Source: JBBRWV01 sp038248985 (GTDB lineage Bacteria > Planctomycetota > Phycisphaerae > WQYP01). From it: 10,908 nucleotides of DNA. The notes beneath the pieces were generated by a model. That model worked only from the letters and a program-made list of their open reading frames with translations. It ran no database searches and was not told the DNA's origin. The stretch is taken from assembly GCA_038248985.1 (NCBI GenBank), contig JBBRWV010000122.1, positions 1 to 10,908 of the forward strand, written 5' to 3'. Below, in pieces: positions 1 through 6,458 of this stretch. The translations under genes and the position numbers were made by a program. The number at the start of each line of letters is the position of its first letter. The stretch's first letter is position 1.

Positions 1-33
1 GAAAGCCTCGCTCTACCACTGAGCTACGACGGC
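1..33 (-). tRNA. partial tRNA, 5' half, cut by window edge
   Basis: Read on the minus strand from base 33, the sequence gives a seven-base acceptor strand (GCCGTCG), then T8 and A9, a four-base D stem (GCTC/GAGC) closing an AGTGGTA loop, G26, and an anticodon stem that starts AGGCT. The loop then reads TTC before the window ends. The first anticodon base is therefore C (position 34), but the other two lie outside the window and the amino acid cannot be named. The 3' half is missing only because the window starts here. Confidence 0.85.
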
Positions 34-45
34 ACTATTCCAAAT

Positions 46-74
46 ACTGTACGTTTCCCCACCCCTTCCTGCAA
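46..74 (-). promoter_or_regulatory. possible sigma70-like promoter for the left tRNA
   Basis: On the minus strand, TTGCAG (69-74) and TACAGT (46-51) are separated by exactly 17 bases. The second box ends 12 bases before the 5' end of the tRNA at base 33, a normal distance. The -35 box matches the consensus at only three positions, so this rests mainly on spacing and position. Confidence 0.3.
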
Positions 75-108
75 GCCACCACCCCCATCTTCTCCACTTC
101 TTCCTCAT

Positions 109-137
109 TTGGCTTTCGCCCCCGCCTATGGTACTAT
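109..137 (+). promoter_or_regulatory. likely sigma70-like promoter for tRNA-Leu
   Basis: TTGGCT (109-114) and TACTAT (132-137) lie 17 bases apart. The -10 box is 21 bases upstream of the first base of tRNA-Leu, which leaves a short 5' leader for RNase P to remove. Each box matches the consensus at four of six positions. Confidence 0.45.
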
Positions 138-158
138 TTTTTCCCTGCTCCCAAACCC

Positions 159-242
159 GCGGGCGTGGCGGAATTGGCAGACGCGCTAGATTCAGGTTCT
201 AGTGATCGAAAGGTCTTGGAGGTTCGACTCCTCTCGCCCGCA
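159..242 (+). tRNA. tRNA-Leu, anticodon CAG
   Basis: This is a complete class II tRNA. The acceptor strands GCGGGCG (159-165) and CGCCCGC (235-241) pair perfectly, followed by discriminator A242. The anticodon stem CTAGA/TCTAG encloses the loop TTCAGGT, with the CAG anticodon at 193-195, so it reads CUG leucine codons. The long variable arm (TGATCGAAAGGTCT region) is typical of leucine tRNAs. The T arm is GGAGG-TTCGACT-CCTCT with one G-T pair. The 3' CCA is not encoded (the sequence goes on TAAAAAA), so a CCA-adding enzyme must supply it. It is divergent from the tRNA at the left edge. Confidence 0.97.
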
Positions 243-396
243 TAAAAAATCCCCCACATCATGCCACTCGGGCCTGAGAACGACAACCGTCGCTCCCAGG
301 CCCGCCCCATTTCCCCCCCCGCCCCCCAAAAACCTTGTACCTTGAACCTTCGCTATCCCGTCCTGACCAAAAGTTGTCACCCCCGCTCCCCATTCC

Positions 397-759
397 TCAC
401 CCCCTCGTCCTCCTCTCCCACTCCTCAAACACCGCCTCCGCATTCTCCAACTTCGCCCCGCGTCCCAACTCAAACTGCGCAATAAATCCCCCCTCCGACC
501 GCCACGTGCTCGCGAAAACGCTTTGCGACGAATGATGCTGGGGCAGGACCGGCCAGCAGCGGAAGCTTTTCGGAACTTCGCCGATCCAAGTCTGTCCCAG
601 CGCGTCCACGGCGAAGAGGAACGAACGGTCTTTGCCGTAGCCCTCGTCGAAGACCAGCCAGTCGAACTTCAGACCGCAGCCCACGGCGTGGCGTACCAAG
701 CCCACGCGCTGGCCGTCTTTGGGCGGTATATCCCAGCGGAGAACTGCGCGATTCCGGTT
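397..759 (-). pseudogene. IS701-like DDE transposase fragment
   Basis: This minus-strand frame is open from about base 777 down to 397. It shows the middle of a DDE transposase of the type found in IS701-like elements: a WDIPPKDGQRVGLVRHAV stretch, then the strand around the second catalytic acidic region (WLVFDEGYGKDRSFLFAVD), then LGQTWIGEVPKSF, where family members have similar GQ-(Y/F)VGEVP segments. Only about 110-120 codons remain of a protein normally around 400 residues. The N-terminal region with the first catalytic Asp and the C-terminal region with the catalytic Glu are absent. The recognisable part begins at or next to the gdhA stop codon. No start codon with a ribosome-binding site is present; the first usable start is a GTG at 705. 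I read it as a decayed insertion-sequence remnant. The family assignment is from memory of motif patterns. Confidence 0.6.
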
Positions 760-2095
760 AAATAAGCCCCATTGCCATCATCGCCTTCGCCACCTTCGTG
801 AAGCCCGATATGTTCGCCCCAATGACATAATTGTCTGGCATGCCATATTCCTCCGCTGTCGCATAACAACGCGCATGGATGTCCTTCATGATCTGCGACA
901 GCTTCCGTTCCGTAAATTCAAATGACCAGGCATCTCGTGACGCATTCTGCTGCATCTCCAATGCACTCGTCGCCACGCCTCCCGCGTTTGCCGCCTTCCC
1001 TGGACCATACGCGATCTTCGACTCCAGGAAAACGCGAACCCCTTCCGAGGTCGTCGGCATGTTCGCGCCCTCCGCGACGGCGATGCATCCGTTTTTTAAC
1101 AGCGTCACCGCATCTTTGCCCGTCAACTCATTTTGCGTCGCACAGGGCAACGCGACGGCGCACGGAATCTCCCAAATGTTGCCGCCCGCTTGATAGTGTG
1201 CGTGGCGGCGCGTCTCGACATATTGCTGGATCCGCCGACGCTCCACCTCTTTAAGTCGCTTCAGCAACGGCAGGTCGATCCCTTCTTCATCCAAGATCAC
1301 GCCATTCGAATCCGAGCATGCCACCACCTTCCCGCCCAATTGCTGCACCTTCTCGATGGTATAAATCGCCACATTCCCCGACCCCGACACCACGCATCGC
1401 TTGCCCATCAGTTCCTGGCCCCGCACCTTGAGCATCTCCTGGGTGAAAAACACAAGCCCGTATCCTGTCGCTTCCGGACGCACCAACGCCCCACCATAGT
1501 CCAGTCCCTTCCCCGTCAACACTCCCGATTCGTAGCGGTTCGTGATCCGCTTGTACTGCCCGAAAAGAAAACCGATTTCACGTCCGCCGACCCCGATGTC
1601 GCCCGCCGGCACGTCCGTGTATTCCCCGATGTGCCGGTACAGTTCCGTCATGAAGCTCTGGCAAAACCGCATGATTTCTGATTCGCTGCGGCCCTTCGGA
1701 TCAAAATCGCTGCCGCCTTTCCCCCCGCCAATCGGCATCCCAGTCAACGCGTTCTTGAATAGCTGCTCGAACCCCAGAAACTTGATGATCGACAGGTTCA
1801 CCGACGGATGAAACCGCAGCCCTCCTTTGTACGGCCCCAACGCGCTGTTGAACTCCACCCGATACCCCCGGTTAATCTGCACCTCTCCCTTGTCGTCCTG
1901 CCACGGAACCCGAAATATAATCTGCCGCTCCGGCTCGCAAATCCGCTCGATGATTTTCTGCTTCGCAAATTCCGGATGCTTCGTCAGCACCAACCCCAGC
2001 GACTCCAGCACTTCTCGCGCCGCCTGCTGAAACTCAGGCTCCCCCGGATTCCGCTTCACCACTTCTTGCATCATCACTTCTAAGTTTTCGTTCAC
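758..2095 (-). CDS. gdhA: NADP-type glutamate dehydrogenase
   Basis: The 445-residue product has the length and motif order of hexameric NADP-dependent glutamate dehydrogenases, which aminate 2-oxoglutarate with ammonia to give glutamate in the cytoplasm. The substrate-binding lysines lie in YKGGLRFHP (K90) and GGGKGGSDF (K126), and the catalytic aspartate in PAGDIGVGGRE (D166). The dinucleotide fold carries the loop GSGNVA (238-243) with SDSNG (261-265), as in NADP-type enzymes. Translation starts at a GTG, with AAAGGA (2105-2110) nine bases upstream. The coding strand is G-rich at third positions. It is transcribed divergently from the sigma54 activator across a 743-base spacer, and I found no convincing sigma70 or -24/-12 promoter. 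Its stop codon abuts the transposase remnant, so its own terminator may have been lost. NADP rather than NAD specificity is inferred from family resemblance. Confidence 0.97.
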   Translation of the reverse strand: MNENLEVMMQEVVKRNPGEPEFQQAAREVLESLGLVLTKHPEFAKQKIIERICEPERQIIFRVPWQDDKGEVQINRGYRVEFNSALGPYKGGLRFHPSVNLSIIKFLGFEQLFKNALTGMPIGGGKGGSDFDPKGRSESEIMRFCQSFMTELYRHIGEYTDVPAGDIGVGGREIGFLFGQYKRITNRYESGVLTGKGLDYGGALVRPEATGYGLVFFTQEMLKVRGQELMGKRCVVSGSGNVAIYTIEKVQQLGGKVVACSDSNGVILDEEGIDLPLLKRLKEVERRRIQQYVETRRHAHYQAGGNIWEIPCAVALPCATQNELTGKDAVTLLKNGCIAVAEGANMPTTSEGVRVFLESKIAYGPGKAANAGGVATSALEMQQNASRDAWSFEFTERKLSQIMKDIHARCYATAEEYGMPDNYVIGANISGFTKVAKAMMAMGLI

Positions 2096-2201
2096 GACTC
2101 ACTGTCCTTTCAAGTGCCTGCTCGCCTCGTCCATAATCTGTCACTGCGTTTCGCACGACATGGTAGAGCATTACTCTAAAGTTATACTCGCATATCAAAG
2201 A

Positions 2202-2269
2202 GCCGACGAGGGCGTCGGCACGAGTGGGTCTGAGAGTGTACACGATTTGCCGGCGAAAGTCCTCGCCGG
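2202..2269. repeat. pair of REP-like hairpins
   Basis: Hairpin 1 is a perfect 7-bp stem, GCCGACG (2202-2208) and CGTCGGC (2213-2219), around the loop AGGG. Hairpin 2 is a perfect 7-bp stem, CCGGCGA (2250-2256) and TCGCCGG (2263-2269), around AAGTCC. Read on opposite strands, the two are related (GCCGACGAGG on plus, CCCGGCGAGG on minus), so they resemble two inverted REP units 30 bases apart, as in a BIME. Neither is followed by a T-run in the direction of a flanking gene, and they sit upstream of both neighbours, so a terminator role is unlikely. Whether they recur in the genome cannot be seen here. Confidence 0.5.
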
Positions 2270-2593
2270 GCATACGTTCTCCGCCAGTCCAGTGTCGCTG
2301 AGCGGGGGCGCTTGATGACGCGGGGGGAAGGTGCGCCTCACGGGGGCTGAAAGGGCGTGGAGGAACACGGGGGAGGCCCGGCGGAGGCGGAACAGGGATG
2401 CACGAAGACCGTTGGGGAGGCTGAATAACTCAGATCTCCAGAGAGGAGGGGGGGGGCCGGGGGTCTCAATTATCAAATTAACCACCCTCATTCATTCCCT
2501 ACGCTTCCCCTAGGAACACTGTCTAAATTCACTATCATATAACACTGCCTCCATATCTTAACAAAACCCCCGAGCAAGAATGCCACCGCTCTC

Positions 2594-2651
2594 TCTCTTT
2601 TTCTCGCGTCGTTTGGCACTCTCTCGTTTTTGACTCAAAAACGCCACTTTT
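2594..2651 (-). repeat. dispersed repeat, copy A (inverted)
   Basis: The reverse complement of 2631-2651 is identical over 21 bases to 7330-7350, starting AAAAGTGGCG and ending TTGAGTCA. Ungapped similarity continues for about 37 more bases (roughly 25 matches, including TGCCAAA and AAGAGAG), so the unit is at least 58 bases. The copies lie in opposite orientation about 4.7 kb apart. All three copies in the window are in non-coding DNA. Confidence 0.7.
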
Positions 2652-2769
2652 TGAAACCCAAAGTATCCCTGCTGACTTCCTCAGCACACCCTCAACATCT
2701 TGCCTATATTATGAACCAATACTACAACCCGTATAGTTACTATGCACACAAAATAGGCACTAATCCACT

Positions 2770-2797
2770 TTGCCAACCCGGACCCATCCACTATAAT
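2770..2797 (+). promoter_or_regulatory. sigma70-like promoter for the sigma54 activator
   Basis: TTGCCA (2770-2775) and a perfect TATAAT (2792-2797) are separated by 16 bases. Transcription would begin near 2804, about 35 bases before the ATG at 2839. This is the strongest promoter match in the window and suggests basal housekeeping-sigma expression of the regulator. Confidence 0.65.
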
Positions 2798-2838
2798 ATG
2801 CACGCCTAATTAATGTGCAAGCGGCGGAGAAAACAGCA

Positions 2839-4743
2839 ATGAATAAATACAAGTGGCTGCATTTACAGAACTTACAGCAATCTTTCACGCCCCCCTCACC
2901 CACCAACGCCACCCATCCTCCCCAAAAAACTGTCGCCCCAATCCTCCGCACGCACGACGTTTGCACCCCTCCTGCACATACCGCGCACTTCGCGCCTATT
3001 CCTAAAGCAGACCGGGCCGCGCCATCTTCCGATGCCGCTCCCCCTCTCAACGCCTCCGACCATCACAGGCAGGAACTCATGGAACGTGCAGAACTTGAAC
3101 TCAGCCTGCTCAACGAAGTCGGACGCGTCCTCGGCTCGACCCTGGACCTCCACGCCGTCTTCGACCAGACCATGCGCGTCCTCGCCGCCCGCCTCGGTAT
3201 GGAACGCGGCTCCATGGTCGTCCTTGATGAAACCACCGGCAAACTCCGCACCGAAGCCGCCCTCGGACTCACCCCCGAAGAAATCTCCCGCGGCATCTAC
3301 CTCGTCGGCGAGGGCATCACCGGCACCGTCGTCGCCACCGGCGAATCCATCGTCGTCCCCGATATCTCCAGCGATGAACGCTTCCTCAACCGCACCGGCT
3401 CGCGCCCCGTCGATCCCGATATCAAAACCAGCTTTATCTGCGTTCCCATCAAAACCGAAGGCCGCATCGTCGGCGCCCTCTCCGTCGACAAAACCTACCA
3501 CGACGCCGACACCCTTCGCAGCGACCAGCGCCTCATGGAAATCATCGCCGCCTTCATCGCCCAGGCCATCAAGATCAACGCCATCGTCGCCGAAGAACGC
3601 GAAGAGTGGCAAGAAGAAAAACGCTCCATGGCCGCCAATCTGCGGACCAAGTACAAATTCGACAACATCATCGGCTCGGCGCCCGCCATGCTCGATGTCT
3701 TCGACACCATCGGCCAGGTCGCCGGCTCCCGCGCCACCTGCCTCCTCCTCGGCGAAACCGGCACCGGCAAAGAACTCATCGCCAAGGCCATCCACTACAA
3801 CTCCACACGTACTGAAAAACCCTTCATCCGCGTCAACTGCGGTGCCCTCACCGGCACGCTCCTGGAATCCGAACTCTTCGGCCACATCAAAGGATCCTTC
3901 ACCGGTGCCATCCGCGACAAAATGGGCCGCTTCGAAGCCGCCAACGGCGGTACTCTCTTCCTCGATGAAATCGGCACCATCGACACCGGCCTTCAGGTCA
4001 AACTCCTCCGCGTCCTTCAGGAACGCGAGTTTGAACGCGTCGGCGACAACCGCACCACCAAGGTTGATGTCCGCATCATCGCCGCTACCAACCTCGATTT
4101 GCAGGAGGAAGTCGGCAAAGGCCGCTTCCGCGAGGATCTCTTCTACCGTCTCAATGTTGTTACGATTTTCCTGCCCCCGCTGCGCAACCGTCGCGAAGAT
4201 GTCCCGCGTCTCATCGATTTCTTCCTCGATAAATTCAACCTGGAAAACTCCAAGGCCATGCGTAAAATTTCCAAGGAAATGCTCAACGTCTTTGTCCGCT
4301 ACCCTTGGCCCGGCAACGTCCGCGAACTGGAAAATGCCATGGAACGCGCAGTTGTTCTTTCTCGCGGCGACACACTCTCCGAAGACCTCCTCCCCACCGC
4401 CATCCGCGCCTTCGCCCAGCAGGGCCGCGCCAACATGGCTTCCGAAGGGATCGACGCCCTCACCCGTCGCCTCGCCGATCAAGCCATCTCCGAATTCGAA
4501 CTCCGCGAAGGCCAGATCTACGACATGGTCATCCGCCAGATGGAAAAAGCCCTCATCGAAAAAGCGCTCGTCCGTTGCGCCGGTGTAAAAATCAAAGCCG
4601 CCGACTTCCTCGGCATCAACCGCAACACCCTCAACAAGAAGTTCAAGGAACTCGGCCTCGAAGCCGAAGAAAACGCCGACATCCCCGTCATCACCCCTCC
4701 CTCGCCCACCCTTACGCCCAATCCCAACCCCGCACCCCGTTGA
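2839..4743 (+). CDS. NifA-type sigma54-dependent activator (GAF, AAA+, Fis HTH)
   Basis: This 634-residue cytoplasmic regulator should remodel sigma54-RNA polymerase using ATP. After a Pro/Thr/Ala-rich N-terminus (about 11-75) comes a GAF sensor domain (about 85-245). A linker leads to the AAA+ domain (about 275-500) with Walker A GETGTGK (305-311), the sigma54-contact loop GSFTGA (352-357), Walker B GTLFLDE (371-377), REDLFYRL (431-438) and WPGNVRELE (490-498). A Fis-type helix-turn-helix follows (about 571-606). The contact loop is GSFTGA instead of the usual GAFTGA. The tail after 610 is Pro-rich. I chose ATG 2839 because GGAG lies nine bases upstream and a promoter precedes it; GTG 2815 and ATG 3079 (after AGGA) are alternatives, and the latter would drop the disordered N-terminus. 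The GAF ligand and target genes cannot be told. The name NifA refers to architecture, not to nitrogen fixation. Confidence 0.93.
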   Translation: MNKYKWLHLQNLQQSFTPPSPTNATHPPQKTVAPILRTHDVCTPPAHTAHFAPIPKADRAAPSSDAAPPLNASDHHRQELMERAELELSLLNEVGRVLGSTLDLHAVFDQTMRVLAARLGMERGSMVVLDETTGKLRTEAALGLTPEEISRGIYLVGEGITGTVVATGESIVVPDISSDERFLNRTGSRPVDPDIKTSFICVPIKTEGRIVGALSVDKTYHDADTLRSDQRLMEIIAAFIAQAIKINAIVAEEREEWQEEKRSMAANLRTKYKFDNIIGSAPAMLDVFDTIGQVAGSRATCLLLGETGTGKELIAKAIHYNSTRTEKPFIRVNCGALTGTLLESELFGHIKGSFTGAIRDKMGRFEAANGGTLFLDEIGTIDTGLQVKLLRVLQEREFERVGDNRTTKVDVRIIAATNLDLQEEVGKGRFREDLFYRLNVVTIFLPPLRNRREDVPRLIDFFLDKFNLENSKAMRKISKEMLNVFVRYPWPGNVRELENAMERAVVLSRGDTLSEDLLPTAIRAFAQQGRANMASEGIDALTRRLADQAISEFELREGQIYDMVIRQMEKALIEKALVRCAGVKIKAADFLGINRNTLNKKFKELGLEAEENADIPVITPPSPTLTPNPNPAPR

Positions 4744-4745
4744 TA

Positions 4746-4785
4746 GCCCCGAAAACGAATCGCCGGCACGTACAAATATCGGGGC
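4746..4785 (+). terminator. inverted repeat just after the activator gene
   Basis: GCCCCGA (4746-4752) and TCGGGGC (4779-4785) form a perfect 7-bp stem around a 26-base loop, starting two bases after the activator stop codon. The position fits a transcription end, and a new promoter follows at 4871. There is no T-run after it, and the loop is long, so it is at best a weak intrinsic terminator. Confidence 0.25.
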
Positions 4786-4870
4786 AATTCGGCCGCCAAC
4801 CCTCCCAAAACTCGGGTTTTCCCCCTCCCTCTCGCTCCGTCCTTGGCGAGGCAACGATTTCTCTTCCAAC

Positions 4871-4899
4871 TTGACCTTTCGACCACCTTTTCGTACATT
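4871..4899 (+). promoter_or_regulatory. sigma70-like promoter for rpmF-plsX
   Basis: TTGACC (4871-4876) and TACATT (4894-4899) are separated by 17 bases. Transcription would start near 4906, about 35 bases before the rpmF start codon. It separates the rpmF-plsX unit from the regulator upstream. Confidence 0.5.
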
Positions 4900-4940
4900 A
4901 ACGGGCTCGAATTTCTCAAAACAACCCCTTGAGGTGCCTG

Positions 4941-5126
4941 ATGCTTCCATTCCATAAAACCAGCAAGTCCCGCAAGGGCACTCGCCGCGCTCACCAAGCC
5001 GTCGTGGGCAAGCAGGTCAATCGCTGCCCCAAGTGCGGTCAATCCAAACTCCCCCATCGCCTCTGCAGCAACTGCGGCTTCGTCAACAAAACCCTCTCCC
5101 TGATCGTTGCCGAAGAACAAGAGTAA
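4941..5126 (+). CDS. rpmF: 50S ribosomal protein L32
   Basis: The 61-residue basic product is the small large-subunit ribosomal protein L32. The N-terminal part is rich in Lys, Arg and Ser (KTSKSRKGTRRAHQ). It is followed by a zinc ribbon made of CPKCG (about residues 29-33) and CSNCG (about 42-46), so this is the four-cysteine zinc-binding form, not the cysteine-less paralogue some bacteria keep for zinc starvation. ATG 4941 has GAGG (4931-4934) six bases upstream; the TTG at 4929 overlaps that site and is rejected. The length and the location directly before plsX match the common rpmF-plsX arrangement that links ribosome and phospholipid synthesis. The C-terminus ends in an acidic tail (EEQE). 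Confidence 0.96.
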   Translation: MLPFHKTSKSRKGTRRAHQAVVGKQVNRCPKCGQSKLPHRLCSNCGFVNKTLSLIVAEEQE

Positions 5127-5213
5127 CGAAGCTCTTCGCTTCCCACGCCCAGCATCCTCGGGGATTCTGCGCGTGCCCGGCCTGAGCCGCGCAACTTTTT
5201 GAGGCCCATCGCA

Positions 5214-6212
5214 ATGCGCATCGCCATCGACGCCATGGGCGGCGACAAAGCCCCCGCCGAAATCCTCAATGGTGCCGTCACCGCGCTCGAACTCCTCGGC
5301 CCCGATGACCAACTCATCCTCGTCGGCGACCAGCAAATCATCCGCCAGCACATCGCCTCCGCACTCGACCTGCATCCCTCCCGCCTCGTTATTGAACACG
5401 CCTCCCAAGTCATCACCATGGAAGACTCCCCCGTCGAAGCCATTCGTGGCAAACGGGATTCCTCCATTGTCCGCATGGTCAAACTCGGCCGCGAAGGCAA
5501 AACCGACGCCCTCATCTCCGCCGGCAACACCGGAGCCCTCGTCGCCGCCGGTGTGATGATGCTCAAAACGCTCACCGGCGTCGATCGTCCCGGCATCGCC
5601 GTGATGCTCCCCTCGAAAAAAGGCTCCGTCTTCCTCTGCGACGCCGGCGCCAACGTCTCGCCCAAACCGCAGCACCTCTACCAATATGCCGTCATGGGCG
5701 TCCACTACGTGCGGGCGCTTCGCGGTATTGAGAATCCCACCATCGCCCTGCTCAATGTTGGCACCGAAGAGGAAAAGGGCACCCCGCTGGTCAAAGAAGC
5801 CCGCGAACTCATCAAGGCCGACGCCTCCCTGAACTTCGTCGGCTACGTTGAAGGCCGCGACATTTCGCAGCACCCGTGCGACGTGCTCATCACTGACGGC
5901 TTCACCGGCAACGTTGCGCTCAAAGTCATCGAAGGCTGGTCCGAATCTCTCTTTCACTCGCTCCAGAAAGAAGCTTTGGCTGAGAGTCCCGAAGTGCTCG
6001 AAAAACTGAAGCCCCTGATGGCCCGCCTCATGAAGCGCTACGACCACGAAGAATACGGCGGAGCCCTGCTTCTGGGCGTGTCAGAAATTTTCCTGAAAGT
6101 CCATGGCAGCGGCGGTGCCCGCGCCATCAAAAACGCCGTCGCCGCCGCCAAAAACGCCGGCAAACTGTGCATCAATTCCGCAATTGAATCCCACCTCCAA
6201 CCCAAGCTCTAA
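5214..6212 (+). CDS. plsX: phosphate acyltransferase PlsX
   Basis: The 332-residue product is PlsX, the peripheral membrane enzyme that converts acyl-ACP and phosphate to acyl-phosphate, the acyl donor for PlsY at the start of phospholipid synthesis. Family motifs are the N-terminal RIAIDAMGGDKAP, the SAGNTGALVAAG region, LLNVGTEEEKG and DVLITDGFTGNVALKVIEG. The length is normal. ATG 5214 has GAGG (5201-5204) nine bases upstream; the in-frame TTG at 5199 overlaps it. It lies 87 bases after rpmF with no promoter seen between, so the two are probably cotranscribed. Nearly all codons end in C. In many bacteria fabH follows plsX; here a short non-coding gap and then lpxI follow instead, with a sharp change in base composition. 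Confidence 0.97.
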   Translation: MRIAIDAMGGDKAPAEILNGAVTALELLGPDDQLILVGDQQIIRQHIASALDLHPSRLVIEHASQVITMEDSPVEAIRGKRDSSIVRMVKLGREGKTDALISAGNTGALVAAGVMMLKTLTGVDRPGIAVMLPSKKGSVFLCDAGANVSPKPQHLYQYAVMGVHYVRALRGIENPTIALLNVGTEEEKGTPLVKEARELIKADASLNFVGYVEGRDISQHPCDVLITDGFTGNVALKVIEGWSESLFHSLQKEALAESPEVLEKLKPLMARLMKRYDHEEYGGALLLGVSEIFLKVHGSGGARAIKNAVAAAKNAGKLCINSAIESHLQPKL

Positions 6213-6300
6213 ATATTCCGGCAACCCAGATACGCAATCTCCGGCACGATCCTGGAAATTCAGCCATGTCCACGGCCTGGGCTCTGCAGGATATGGGCGT
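6213..6300. other. strand-composition switch point (C-rich to G-rich)
   Basis: Up to plsX the plus strand is strongly C-rich, whatever the gene orientation (gdhA on minus, activator, rpmF and plsX on plus). From about 6290 it is strongly G-rich, again whatever the orientation (lpxI and clc on plus, DUF2156 gene on minus). The switch falls in this short non-coding stretch. No DnaA-box cluster and no AT-rich unwinding element is visible in it; ATCCAC-type cores occur only as part of CATCCACGC (minus strand, 6298-6306) and in a weaker form near 6266. Confidence 0.6.
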
Positions 6301-6458
6301 GGATGCGAGGGACGCCTAGTGGGCGAAATGGGACGGGCGGAAGCGACGCAGGAAAATATTTTGCGATTGATGGCGGATGTGGCGGCGACGGGCGCGGACG
6401 CCGCTTGAAAGTAACGCGGAGTTGCGGAAGCGCGGCGGGCGCGGCAGAATCGTTTTCA

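Larger units (their letters stand above)
2096..2838. other. divergent intergenic spacer
   Basis: This long non-coding stretch between gdhA and the sigma54 activator has distinct blocks. Bases 2096-2200 are the gdhA leader with its ribosome-binding site. Bases 2202-2269 hold two GC-rich hairpins. Bases 2285-2465 are very G-rich on the plus strand, against the C-rich trend on both sides, and end in runs of nine and five G (2448-2456 and 2459-2463). Bases 2466-2838 are AT-rich and hold one copy of a dispersed repeat (2594-2651) and a sigma70-like promoter (2770-2797). Open frames of 60-98 codons here have no start signals or recognisable domains and look spurious. Confidence 0.7.

Noticed and set aside
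332..350. Short heptad repeat, ACCTTGT/ACCTTGA/ACCTT, after tRNA-Leu
   Set aside because: Less than three units in low-complexity C-rich DNA; no evidence of function.
2195..2491. 98-codon minus-strand frame in the gdhA-activator spacer
   Set aside because: It runs through the two hairpins and the G-rich block, has no ribosome-binding site and no recognisable domain; it is probably a translated repeat.
2614..2632. Possible sigma54 promoter (TTGGCACTCTCTCGTTTTT)
   Set aside because: The -24 half fits, but the base pair expected as GC at -12 is TT.
3032..4588. 518-codon plus-strand frame overlapping the activator
   Set aside because: Almost entirely Ser, Pro and Ala, a frame-shifted shadow of the real gene.
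4807..4820. Possible intrinsic terminator AAAAC-TCGG-GTTTT
   Set aside because: The stem is five base pairs, mostly A-T, and the T-run is part of the stem itself.
2896..4950. 684-codon open frame antisense to the sigma54 activator
   Set aside because: The strong C-ending codon habit of the activator removes stops from the antisense frame. The frame reads as Gly/Asp/Glu/Phe/Val-rich low-complexity protein with no domains, while the sense frame has unmistakable AAA+ motifs.
4518..6047. 509-codon minus-strand open frame spanning the activator end, rpmF and plsX
   Set aside because: It crosses three well-supported gene regions and has the same biased, domain-free composition.
6263..6306. DnaA-box-like sequences near the composition switch
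   Set aside because: Only partial matches to TTATCCACA, two at most and unclustered; not enough to call an origin from boxes.
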